In this document: in pieces, positions 42,905 to 50,374 of the stretch
Position numbering within the stretch: the stretch's first letter is position 1
Layout: every line of letters begins with the position of its first letter
NCBI GenBank assembly: GCA_017480485.1
Contig: JAFVAN010000015.1
Location: 96,863-160,862, forward strand
Reading direction: 5' to 3'
DNA from: Ruminococcus sp.
GTDB lineage: Bacteria > Bacillota_A > Clostridia > Oscillospirales > Ruminococcaceae
DNA length: 64,000 bases
Position numbers and translations under genes: made by a program
Notes under the pieces: model-generated
Database searches by the model: none
What the model was told of the DNA's origin: nothing
The model's input: only the letters and a program-made list of their open reading frames with translations

Positions 42905-43807
42905 ATGGTCTATACTGTTACCTTCAATCCCGCCATCGACTACGTCGTGCGCACCGAGGGCCTTGCCCTTGGGGAGGTCAACCGCGCAAGGGGCGAGCAG
43001 CTGTTTTTTGGAGGAAAGGGCATAAACGTTTCGGCGGTGCTCTCGGAGCTGGGAGTGGCTACAAGGGCGCTGGGCTTCACGGCGGGCTTTACGGGAGAGG
43101 CCATCGAGCAGGGGCTGGCGGCAGCGGGCATAGAGACCGACTTCATCCGCCTTCCCGCAGGAAACTCCCGAATAAACGTAAAGATCAAGGCCGCGGAGGA
43201 AACTGAGCTCAACGGCTGCGGCCCCGACATCGACAGCGGGTCGCTGGAAAAGCTTTTCAAAAAGCTGGATGGCCTGCAGGGCGGAGACGTGCTGGTGCTT
43301 GCGGGCAGCATCCCGCCATCGCTCCCCTCGGATGTTTACGAGCGCATTCTGGCCCGCCTTTCGGGGCGGGAAATACGGGCAGTTGTGGACGCCACGGGAG
43401 ACCTGCTGCTGAACGTGCTGAAATACAGACCCTTCCTCATAAAGCCCAACGATCACGAGCTGGGAGCGCTGTTCGGCGTAGCCCTCGAGGGTATGGCGGA
43501 CATCGAGAAATATGCCCGAAGGCTTCGGGAGCTGGGAGCCCGAAATGTGCTGGTCTCCATGGCTGGAGACGGCGCGCTGCTGGTGGACGAGCAGGGCCTT
43601 GTCCACACCTGCGGTGTATGCAGGGGCGAGGTCAGGAACTCCGTTGGCGCGGGAGACTCCATGGTGGCGGGCTTCGTCGCAGGGGTGCTGATGCAGGAGG
43701 ACTACGGCTTTGCCCTGAAGCTTGGCACGGCAGCCGGGGGCGCCACGGCCTTCTCGGACGGCCTTGCAACTAAGAAGAAGATCGACGAGCTGTTAAAGCA
43801 GCTGTAA
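42905..43807 (+). CDS. pfkB: 1-phosphofructokinase family sugar kinase (PfkB fold)
   Basis: 300 aa, start at 42905 behind AGGGGGC. TLNPAxD-type start (VTFNPAIDYVV), GGKGINVSAVLSELGV, a GCGPDIDSGSLEKL segment, DVLVLAGSIPPSLP, KPNDHELGALFG and the anion hole with catalytic Asp in RNSVGAGDSMVAGFVAG. This pattern is that of FruK/LacC: it phosphorylates fructose 1-phosphate or tagatose 6-phosphate to the bisphosphate. No fructose PTS or regulator is adjacent, so the exact substrate is open. Confidence 0.88.
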   Translation: MVYTVTFNPAIDYVVRTEGLALGEVNRARGEQLFFGGKGINVSAVLSELGVATRALGFTAGFTGEAIEQGLAAAGIETDFIRLPAGNSRINVKIKAAEETELNGCGPDIDSGSLEKLFKKLDGLQGGDVLVLAGSIPPSLPSDVYERILARLSGREIRAVVDATGDLLLNVLKYRPFLIKPNDHELGALFGVALEGMADIEKYARRLRELGARNVLVSMAGDGALLVDEQGLVHTCGVCRGEVRNSVGAGDSMVAGFVAGVLMQEDYGFALKLGTAAGGATAFSDGLATKKKIDELLKQL

Positions 43808-43820
43808 ATTATTGTGGCAC

Positions 43821-43859
43821 AAAAACGGTGCTCTTCCCGAGGGAGGAGCACCGTTTTTT
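43821..43859. terminator. Bidirectional terminator
   Basis: AAAACGGTGCTC-TTCCCGAGGGAG-GAGCACCGTTTT, between convergent genes. Confidence 0.9.
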
Positions 43860-43862
43860 CTT

Positions 43863-45179
43863 TTAGTATATCGTCTTTTTCAGGTCCTGCCTGCTCTGGT
43901 CGAGGTCTATGATGAGCACGCTGGAGCCGTCGTAGCCTGTGCCGTAGGAGTAGGCGTCGTCACTCGGGATGCGCAGCTGCTCGGTGTCATATTTCATCAT
44001 GAAGGGCAGCCTGTAGGTGAGCTTGTAGAGCTCGCCCTTGGTCATATTGGTCTGGACATTCTCGGCGCAGGTGCAGATGAACTTATCGAGATCGAGGATG
44101 GAGAGGTCCCGAGCCTTTTCAAGTATCTTCTTCATTACGGTGCGCTGCCTCTGGGTGCGCTCAAAATCGGCGTTGCCAACATATCTCAGCCTTGCGTAGG
44201 CCAGAGCCTGATTGCCGTTGACCTTGATCTTCTTTCCGCCCGACTGCAGGTAGTCGGTGCCCTTTTTGTTGCCAAGGTACTCGTTCTGCTCCCGCATCGG
44301 GGGTATCATGCCCTCGGCCTCCTCGTCGGAGATATCCAGCTCTATCCCGCCCACGGCGTCAACGATGTCGATGAAGGAATAGAAATCCACATAGACGTAT
44401 TTGTCGACTGCGATATCGAAGTTATACTCTATGGTGTCCATCAGCATCTCTGCGCCGCCGTAAACATAGGCCGCGTTAAGCTTGCACCAGTCGCCCTCGC
44501 TGAAATACACTCCGTCTCCGTCCAAGTCGTAGCCGGGCAGGACGACGTAGCTGTCCCGCATGAAGGAGGTCATTGTGGTGCGCTTATGCTCCTTGTCGAT
44601 GGAGAGAAGTATCATTGAGTCGGTGCGGCCCCGCTGGTCGGCGTCCCGTGTATCGGAGCCGATGACCAGCACGTTCAGCACATCCTCGGACTTCATTGAG
44701 GCGGATGTATAGCTTCTGTCGCCGTCCTTGAGGTAGGTGACCTTACCAAGGTAGCGCAGTATGAGCAGCTGCAACAGCAGGGCGATGACGAGTATTATTA
44801 TCAGCAGGACAATAAAAAAGGTCCTTACGGGGTGCTTCTGTCTTGCCTTGATGGCGTCGGTATTGGCGGCGCCGAATTTCAGCGGCTCGCTGCGGTCTAT
44901 ATGCTGCTGGTTCTGGCGGCTCATGCTGCTGGACTTTCCTTTCTTCTTTTTGGGGGCAGGGCTTTGGGGCTTTTGGGGCTGCGCTGCCCGAGCTCTGGGG
45001 GGTATCTCTGTCTGGTAGAGGCTGGGGTCTGTGAAGGGGGAATAATCCTCCCCGCTGCCCGATGCCTTTTCAAGGCGCCTCATCTGGGCCTCGAACTCCA
45101 GCTGATATTTATCCTTTACGGCGCTATTCCCGCTGTCCGAAGCGGACCCCACGGGAGTGCGGCGAGTATCATCGTTCAT
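43863..45179 (-). CDS. LytR-CpsA-Psr (LCP) family glycopolymer transferase
   Basis: 438 aa. A cytosolic N-terminus of about 100 residues (Pro/Lys-rich), one transmembrane helix (FFIVLLIIILVIALLLQLLI) and an outer LCP domain: NVLVIGSDTRDADQRGRTDS (Asp/Arg cluster), MILLSIDKEHKRTTMTSFMR (SxxRD-like), DAVGGIELDISDEEAEGMIP and YARLRYVGNADFERTQRQR. It attaches undecaprenyl-linked wall polymers such as teichoic acid or capsule to peptidoglycan. All catalytic Arg/Asp contexts look intact. Single gene with a good promoter. Confidence 0.94.
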   Translation of the reverse strand: MNDDTRRTPVGSASDSGNSAVKDKYQLEFEAQMRRLEKASGSGEDYSPFTDPSLYQTEIPPRARAAQPQKPQSPAPKKKKGKSSSMSRQNQQHIDRSEPLKFGAANTDAIKARQKHPVRTFFIVLLIIILVIALLLQLLILRYLGKVTYLKDGDRSYTSASMKSEDVLNVLVIGSDTRDADQRGRTDSMILLSIDKEHKRTTMTSFMRDSYVVLPGYDLDGDGVYFSEGDWCKLNAAYVYGGAEMLMDTIEYNFDIAVDKYVYVDFYSFIDIVDAVGGIELDISDEEAEGMIPPMREQNEYLGNKKGTDYLQSGGKKIKVNGNQALAYARLRYVGNADFERTQRQRTVMKKILEKARDLSILDLDKFICTCAENVQTNMTKGELYKLTYRLPFMMKYDTEQLRIPSDDAYSYGTGYDGSSVLIIDLDQSRQDLKKTIY

Positions 45180-45216
45180 TACACGACCTCCGTTTGATAT
45201 TGAGAGTCTGCCTTAA

Positions 45217-45245
45217 ATTATAATACATTTTCGTCAAAAAGTCAA
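45217..45245 (-). promoter_or_regulatory. Sigma-A promoter of the LCP gene
   Basis: Minus-strand TTGACT, 17-base spacer, TATAAT; no TGn extension. Confidence 0.82.
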
Positions 45246-45250
45246 GCTTT

Positions 45251-45473
45251 TGCACAATGCACAATGCACAATTCACAATGCACAATTATGGTGTGCGCTC
45301 CGCGCACGTTATGGCCATTCGGCCAATGTAGAACTGCGAAGAGCTAAGAATGATCTGAAACAGCAAAATTGTGCATTGCTGATTTACCCGCTTCGCGGCA
45401 AGATCATCGGGCGTCAGCCCGATACCTTCATTGTGCATTGTGCATTGTGCATTGTGCATTGAAATGTGCATTG
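45251..45473. repeat. Heptamer-armed palindrome, family C (copy C2, long)
   Basis: Five TGCACAA-type heptamers (45251-45285), core GTGTGCGC-TCC-GCGCAC, an inner segment, an isolated TTGTGCATTG, a second hairpin, then the complementary right arm of TTGTGCA heptamers (45430-45473). It spans most of the gap between the LCP and GH51 genes. Confidence 0.85.
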
Positions 45474-45500
45474 ACAAAGAGCAAAATGCTGTGTTATAAT
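45471..45500 (+). promoter_or_regulatory. Sigma-A promoter of the GH51 gene
   Basis: TTGACA, 18-base spacer ending TGT, TATAAT. The -35 overlaps the last heptamer of repeat C2. Confidence 0.8.
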
Positions 45501-45525
45501 CAATAAAAAACAGGAGGCCTGATCT

Positions 45526-47007
45526 ATGAAGACTTTCAAAATGCTTATAAACGCCGCGGACGTTTCGGCGCACATCAACAGAGAGGTATACGGCAGCTTT
45601 TCGGAGCACCTTGGGCGGTGCATCTACGGGGGGCTGTATGTGGGTGAGGGGTCTGCCATCCCCAACATCCACGGCATAAGGAAGGACGCCGCCGAGGCCC
45701 TTAAAGACGTGCGGCTGCCTGTGCTGCGGTGGCCCGGCGGGTGCTTTGCGGACGAATACCACTGGAAGGACGGCATCGGCCCCAAGGAGGGCCGTCGGAA
45801 AATGATAAACACCAACTGGGGCGGCGTTGTGGAGGACAACAGCTTCGGCACCCACGAATTCTTTGAGCTCTGCGAGCTCATTGGCTGCGAGCCCTATGTG
45901 GCAGGCAACGTCGGCAGCGGCACCGTTCAGGAGCTTGCGGAGTGGGTGGAATACATGACCTTTGACGGTGTGTCGCCCATGGCGGCCATGAGGGCAGAGA
46001 ACGGCCGGGAGAAGCCCTGGCGGCTGAAATACCTTGGCATCGGTAACGAGAACTGGGGCTGCGGCGGCAACATGGAGCCGGGCTATTACTCCAATGTTTA
46101 CCGGCAGTTTGCAAGCTTCTGCAAGGACTACAGCGGCAACCACCTTTACAAGATCGCCTGCGGCCCCAACGCCGCCGACTACGAGTGGACCGAGACCATG
46201 ATGAAGACCCTCTGCCGAAACGGCTGGTGGCAGGCGGGCGGCATCTCCCTGCACTATTACTGCGTTCCGGAATGGAACAACAAGGGCAAGGCCACGGAGT
46301 TTGACGAGGAGGGCTACTACGCCGTTCTCGCCTCCGCCAACTACATCGACACCCTGCTGACCGACCACGGGAAGATCATGGACCGCTACGACCCCGAGGG
46401 CAAGGTGGCCCTGATCGTTGACGAGTGGGGCACCTGGTTCGACGTTGAAGAGGGCACGAATCCGGGCTTCCTCTTCCAGCAGAACACCATGCGGGACGCC
46501 GTTGTCGCGGGCCTGACCCTGAACTCCCTGAACCGCCACGCCTCCCGCGTCAAGATGGCAAACATCGCCCAGGTGGTGAACGTTTTGCAGGCGCTGCTGC
46601 TGACCGAGGGCGAGAAGCTTGTTAAGACCCCCACCTATCACGTCTTCGACCTCTACAAGGAGCACCAGGACGGCGAGTGCGTTTACTGCTTCTCGGAGAA
46701 CGCAACCGTAGGGGCTGGCGGCAAGGAGCTGCCCATGCTGTCCTCCTCGGCCTCTGTGAAGGACGGTGCTATGACCGTGACCCTTTCCAACTGCTCTCTT
46801 GACGATGAGGCGGAGCTCTGCATAGACATCTGCAATTTTGAGGCCAGCAAAGTCTCGGCACGTGTGCTCACCGACGAGGTCCACGCCCACAACACCTTTG
46901 AGGAGCCCGAAAGGGTGGTTATCCGCCCGCTGGAGGCAAGGCTCGAGGGCGGCCAAGTTAAGGTAACGCTCCCTGCTTGCTCGGTGGCGGAGATAAGGCT
47001 CAGCTGA
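45526..47007 (+). CDS. Alpha-L-arabinofuranosidase (GH51)
   Basis: 493 aa, start behind [26 protein letters not shown] and [20 protein letters not shown] open the TIM barrel. The acid/base Glu is in [12 protein letters not shown] and the nucleophile Glu in [10 protein letters not shown]. It removes alpha-L-arabinofuranosyl units from arabinoxylan or arabinan oligosaccharides; no signal peptide, so intracellular. C-terminal beta domain (about 390-493) complete. It complements GH127 at 32256, so both arabinofuranoside linkages are covered. The stop overlaps the start of the alkyltransferase gene. Confidence 0.95.
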   Translation: MKTFKMLINAADVSAHINREVYGSFSEHLGRCIYGGLYVGEGSAIPNIHGIRKDAAEALKDVRLPVLRWPGGCFADEYHWKDGIGPKEGRRKMINTNWGGVVEDNSFGTHEFFELCELIGCEPYVAGNVGSGTVQELAEWVEYMTFDGVSPMAAMRAENGREKPWRLKYLGIGNENWGCGGNMEPGYYSNVYRQFASFCKDYSGNHLYKIACGPNAADYEWTETMMKTLCRNGWWQAGGISLHYYCVPEWNNKGKATEFDEEGYYAVLASANYIDTLLTDHGKIMDRYDPEGKVALIVDEWGTWFDVEEGTNPGFLFQQNTMRDAVVAGLTLNSLNRHASRVKMANIAQVVNVLQALLLTEGEKLVKTPTYHVFDLYKEHQDGECVYCFSENATVGAGGKELPMLSSSASVKDGAMTVTLSNCSLDDEAELCIDICNFEASKVSARVLTDEVHAHNTFEEPERVVIRPLEARLEGGQVKVTLPACSVAEIRLS

Positions 47008-47495
47008 TGGACTGCACCCTGCACTACGACTCCCCTCTCGGGGGGATAACGATAGCGGGCTGCGGCGGGGCACTGGTGGGGCTCTGGTTTGACGGCCAGC
47101 AGCACTTTGGCGAGGCCCTGTCTCCCGAGCACTGCGAGAGGCCTCTGCCCGTGCTCTGTCAGGCGGAGCGCTGGCTGGATATCTATTTCGGGGGCGGCGT
47201 CCCGGACTTCACGCCCCCGCTGGAGCTTCGTGGCACGGCCTTCCGCCGGGAGGTCTGGGAGCTGCTGCTCTCCATCCCCTACGGCCGGACCGCCACCTAC
47301 GGCCAGCTGGCCGAGAGGATATCCATGGCCCGCGGGACAGCCCGGACATCGGCCCGGGCCATTGGCGGGGCAGTCGCCAGAAACCCCATCTCCCTCATCG
47401 TCCCCTGCCACAGGGTCATCGGCGCAGGCGGCGCCCTCACGGGCTACGCCGCAGGCACGGAGAGGAAGGCCTGGCTGCTCGCGCTGGAGTGCTAG
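47007..47495 (+). CDS. ogt: Methylated-DNA--protein-cysteine methyltransferase
   Basis: 162 aa, ATG at 47007 overlapping the GH51 stop (TGATG). RREVWELLLSIPYGRTATYG, ARTSARAIGGAVARNPISLI and the active site IVPCHRVIGAGGALTGYAAG with the alkyl-accepting Cys are intact. Reverses O6-alkylguanine by suicidal transfer. Pairing with an arabinofuranosidase has no functional logic that I can see. The final Cys codon and TAG stop come from a family E repeat. Confidence 0.94.
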   Translation: MDCTLHYDSPLGGITIAGCGGALVGLWFDGQQHFGEALSPEHCERPLPVLCQAERWLDIYFGGGVPDFTPPLELRGTAFRREVWELLLSIPYGRTATYGQLAERISMARGTARTSARAIGGAVARNPISLIVPCHRVIGAGGALTGYAAGTERKAWLLALEC

Positions 47496-47528
47496 CGCGC
47501 ACGGCGCAATGCCCTCGCCCACTGCACC
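47489..47528 (+). repeat. Family E repeat fragment (copy E4)
   Basis: GTGCTAGCGCGCACGGCGCAA is identical to the start of E3 at 61898. It provides Cys-stop to the alkyltransferase gene, exactly as E3 does for the DNA methyltransferase gene. Confidence 0.8.
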
Positions 47529-47534
47529 GACCTG

Positions 47535-47564
47535 TTGACAAAATATCTTGTAATATGCTATACT
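47535..47564 (+). promoter_or_regulatory. Sigma-A promoter of the GMP synthase gene
   Basis: TTGACA, 18-base spacer ending TGC, TATACT. Confidence 0.82.
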
Positions 47565-47610
47565 TTATTTATCAAAATTACTCCCGCCGAGAGCATGGAA
47601 GCTTTTAAGA

Positions 47611-47704
47611 GCCCAGGAGCAGGCAGCAAGAAATGATCACGCCGAAGGCGCACCTTGTCTTGCCTCTTGCTTCTGAAAGCGAAGCGTTCTTGCCTCCAGA
47701 GGAG
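47611..47704. repeat. Heptamer-armed repeat, family F (copy F4)
   Basis: GGAGCAGGCAGCAAGAA arm, core CACGCCGAAGGCG, TTGCCTC repeated, second core GAAAGCGAAGCGTTC, TTGCCTC and CAGAGGAGG. It forms most of the 5' leader of the GMP synthase mRNA. Confidence 0.78.
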
Positions 47705-47725
47705 GATGAACAGGAGAGAAGAAGT

Positions 47726-48706
47726 ATGAGTTCTAATGTAAGACCCGAAAGCATGGAAAGAATAACCACCGAGGCCCTTGCAAAGGCCTTCATCGACGAG
47801 CAGGTGGCAGAGCTCCGCCAGCAGATCGGCGACAAGAAGGTGCTGCTGGCGCTGTCGGGCGGCGTTGACAGCTCGGTGGTTGCGGCGCTGCTCATCAAGG
47901 CCGTTGGCCAGCAGCTTGTGTGCGTGCACGTTAACCACGGCCTGCTGCGAAAGGGCGAGCCCGAACAGGTCATCGAGGTCTTCCGCAACCAGATGAACGC
48001 CAACCTTGTTTATGTTGATGCCGTTGACCGCTTCCTGGACAAGCTGGCAGGTGTCGCCGAGCCCGAGCGCAAGAGAAAGATCATCGGCGCCGAGTTCATC
48101 CGCGTGTTTGAGGAAGAGGCCCGCAAGCAGGACGGCATCGAGTTTCTGGCGCAGGGCACCATCTACCCCGACATCCTGGAGAGCGACGGCGTTAAGGCCC
48201 ACCACAACGTTGGCGGCCTGCCCGAGGATATGCAGTTCGAGCTGGTAGAGCCCGTGAAGCTGCTCTTCAAGGACGAGGTAAGAGTTGTTGGCAAGGCTCT
48301 GGGCCTGCCCGACAGTATGGTATACCGCCAGCCCTTCCCCGGCCCCGGCCTTGGTGTGCGTTGTCTGGGCGCCATCACAAGAGACCGTCTGGAGGCCGTA
48401 AGAGAGAGCGACGCCATCCTGCGGGAGGAGTTTGCCAAGAACGGCCTTGAGGGCAAGGTTTGGCAGTATTTCACCGCCGTGCCAGACTTCAGGTCCGTGG
48501 GAGTCAAGGACGGCAAGCGCACCTTTGCCTATCCCGTTATCATCCGCGCCGTCAACACCAAGGACGCCATGACCGCCACCGTCGAGAACGTCCCCTTCGA
48601 GCTGCTGGAGCACATCACCGCCCGCATCACCGCAGAGGTAGAGAACGTCAACCGCGTGCTCTTCGACCTGACCCCGAAGCCCAGCGCGACGATCGAGTGG
48701 GAATAA
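47726..48706 (+). CDS. guaA: GMP synthase, ATP-pyrophosphatase subunit without glutaminase domain
   Basis: 326 aa, start at 47726 behind AGGAG. It matches the C-terminal two thirds of bacterial GuaA: PP-loop [72 protein letters not shown] and the dimerisation domain ending PSATIEWE. Adenylates XMP and aminates it to GMP. The N-terminal class I glutaminase domain (about 190 residues) is missing, and no such gene lies nearby, so ammonia must come from a separate subunit or from free ammonium, as in archaeal GuaAa/GuaAb enzymes. Confidence 0.92.
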   Translation: MSSNVRPESMERITTEALAKAFIDEQVAELRQQIGDKKVLLALSGGVDSSVVAALLIKAVGQQLVCVHVNHGLLRKGEPEQVIEVFRNQMNANLVYVDAVDRFLDKLAGVAEPERKRKIIGAEFIRVFEEEARKQDGIEFLAQGTIYPDILESDGVKAHHNVGGLPEDMQFELVEPVKLLFKDEVRVVGKALGLPDSMVYRQPFPGPGLGVRCLGAITRDRLEAVRESDAILREEFAKNGLEGKVWQYFTAVPDFRSVGVKDGKRTFAYPVIIRAVNTKDAMTATVENVPFELLEHITARITAEVENVNRVLFDLTPKPSATIEWE

Positions 48707-48771
48707 GGACCACCGTCATCTATCTCCGGGTCACGCACCCTTAAAAACAGCGCAGTAAGATCATACCCTAC

Positions 48772-48806
48772 AGCACCTCGGTGAACAAGCCGAGGTGCTG
48801 CTTTTT
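48772..48806 (+). terminator. Terminator of the GMP synthase gene
   Basis: AGCACCTCGG-TGAACAAG-CCGAGGTGCT then GCTTTTT. Confidence 0.9.
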
Positions 48807-48852
48807 GCAGCCACCAGCTGCGAGTCAGGACAGAGCTGAAGCTTCAATGGCC

Positions 48853-48881
48853 TTGTCATCCGCAAAGCTATATGATATAAT
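48853..48881 (+). promoter_or_regulatory. Sigma-A promoter of the second sigma/ABC operon
   Basis: TTGTCA, 17-base spacer ending TGA, TATAAT, about 130 bases before the small gene at 49015. The motif GCACA-N17-CGTAT of the first sigma operon is absent. Confidence 0.7.
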
Positions 48882-49014
48882 ATTGTTGAAACCGCCCAAT
48901 CCCCGCCCGCCGTTTTTGTTCAATACAGAGAATACACATCCGTTATATAACCCTTCCCCGTTTTTTCTATCTTAATTATTGAGAGGCAAAACAGATCACA
49001 TGGGGAGGGTGCTT

Positions 49015-49206
49015 ATGGAGCTCAATGAACTAATTAGGCGGCTGCTTTTGCAGATGTACCAAAGCAGTCTGCCGGGAAGAGAGGAGCTTGAACGGCTCGA
49101 CAGCCTTGTGCTGGATCAAATAAGAGAGGAGGTGTTTGAAAATGAAAAGATCGGAGCTTGCCGAATTGGTGAGGGCGGCGCAGGCAGGGAACAAAGCGGC
49201 TGTTGA
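49015..49206 (+). CDS. Small protein overlapping the sigma factor gene
   Basis: 63 aa, ATG behind GGGGAGGG. The N-terminal part is helical and charged (MELNELIRRLLLQMYQSSLP, LERLDSLVLDQIREEVFENE). The last 20 codons lie in a different frame over the start of the sigma gene and look like non-selected sequence. It may be a real small protein whose gene ends inside the next, or a leader whose translation controls the sigma gene through coupling. No family recognised. Confidence 0.5.
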   Translation: MELNELIRRLLLQMYQSSLPGREELERLDSLVLDQIREEVFENEKIGACRIGEGGAGREQSGC

Positions 49207-50374
49207 GGCGCTCTACCGCGAATATCGGGAGAGGATAAGATTCTTTGTCCTGAAAAACATACCTTCAAGGGACGCTGCTCCTGACATCGTATCCGACACC
49301 TTTTTGACGGCTATCGAAAGGCTGCCGGAGCTTAGGTGCGCGGAGGCTTTCGGCTCCTGGCTCTATTCTATCGCATACAGCAGGTGTCTGCAATACCTTG
49401 ATTCTGAGGCGGGGCTTGCGCGGTTTGACAGCGACGAGGAGCTTGAAAGCTCTATTGAAAACGCCCTGCTTAATGAGCCCGTAAAGCTGCCTGCGGATTA
49501 TCTTGAAAACGAGGAAACAGCAGCACAGCTGAGGGAGGCTATCGACAGCCTGAAGCCTGAAATGCGCTCGGCGGTAATAATGTACTACTTTGAGGAAATG
49601 AATACTGCCGAGGTCGGGCAGGCGCTGGGGCTCAATGAAAATGCCGCCAAGCAGAAGCTCTTTCAGGCAAGGAAGAAGCTGTCCTGCAAACTCAAAAAGC
49701 TTGCAAAGGGCAACATGGCACTGTGCGCCGTACCCCTCGGCGCTGTGTTCAATGCTGTGTTTATAAGCGGTAATGCAGCCAAAACAGCCGCCGTCCTTAA
49801 AAGCGGAGCAGCCGCAAGGGCTGCGGCGATAGGCATTGCAGCAGCGGTGTCTGTGGGCGTGCCTGTTGCGCTCAGACGCCTTGAAGGCAGCGGAGATCAC
49901 CGCCCGCCCGAAATAAAGAACGAAAGGACAGAAGAGGAAACGCCCGACAAAGACGAGCTTAACAAAACAGCCTATTCTATGCTTACCGATCTGGAAGATC
50001 AAAGCTTTGATTATTATGTTGAGGGTGATGATACCGAGCTGCTGTGGTCGGGAAGATCACAGGATATCGGCTTTCCCGAGCTTATGCTGGATCACAGCAG
50101 AAATTGGAACGTTTGGTCCTGCGACAGGGTAGATCATTCGGGGCCTATAAGTGCCACCTATCCCTCCACCACCATGAGCTATACGGAGTCAGGGACAGAA
50201 ATAACCGTTGTCAGAGTACCCACCAGCGATCGCAAGGAAAATCGTTACAGAGTCTATCTTCCCGACGGCAGCGGAAGGCTCATCTGTGTTGAGGCGGCGA
50301 TCTACACGGAGGAATACTGCCCGATATGCAAGCTTTGGGAAAAGGCGCAGTGCGAAGGGGGCAGCAAGCTATGA
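49142..50374 (+). CDS. ECF sigma factor fused to a transmembrane helix and extracytoplasmic domain
   Basis: 410 aa, ATG at 49142 behind GAGGAGG. Residues 1-185 are a complete ECF sigma factor: region 2 RIRFFVLKNIPSRDAAPDIV and the SDTFLTAIERLPELRCAEAF segment; region 4 LKPEMRSAVIMYYFEEMNTA with helix-turn-helix AEVGQALGLNENAAKQKLFQ. It continues through hydrophobic segments (MALCAVPLGAVFNAVFISGN; AAARAAAIGIAAAVSVGVPV) into an outer domain of about 150 residues with a CPICKLWEKAQC end. Sigma factor and membrane sensor are thus one chain, with no separate anti-sigma gene. Its stop overlaps the permease start (ATGA). Confidence 0.85.
   Translation: MKRSELAELVRAAQAGNKAAVEALYREYRERIRFFVLKNIPSRDAAPDIVSDTFLTAIERLPELRCAEAFGSWLYSIAYSRCLQYLDSEAGLARFDSDEELESSIENALLNEPVKLPADYLENEETAAQLREAIDSLKPEMRSAVIMYYFEEMNTAEVGQALGLNENAAKQKLFQARKKLSCKLKKLAKGNMALCAVPLGAVFNAVFISGNAAKTAAVLKSGAAARAAAIGIAAAVSVGVPVALRRLEGSGDHRPPEIKNERTEEETPDKDELNKTAYSMLTDLEDQSFDYYVEGDDTELLWSGRSQDIGFPELMLDHSRNWNVWSCDRVDHSGPISATYPSTTMSYTESGTEITVVRVPTSDRKENRYRVYLPDGSGRLICVEAAIYTEEYCPICKLWEKAQCEGGSKL

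Noticed and set aside
45251..45473. Possible CRISPR array in the TGCACAA repeats
   Set aside because: Units are seven bases and contiguous, with no spacers; the two arms are inverted complements, so this is a palindrome and not an array.
45286..47073. Minus-strand frame opposite the GH51 gene
   Set aside because: Shadow of GH51; it includes repeat C2 and the GH51 promoter.
47633..47725. Longer GMP synthase start reading [19 protein letters not shown]...
   Set aside because: The extra 31 codons are the family F repeat and have no ribosome site. The ATG at 47726 with AGGAG upstream matches relatives.
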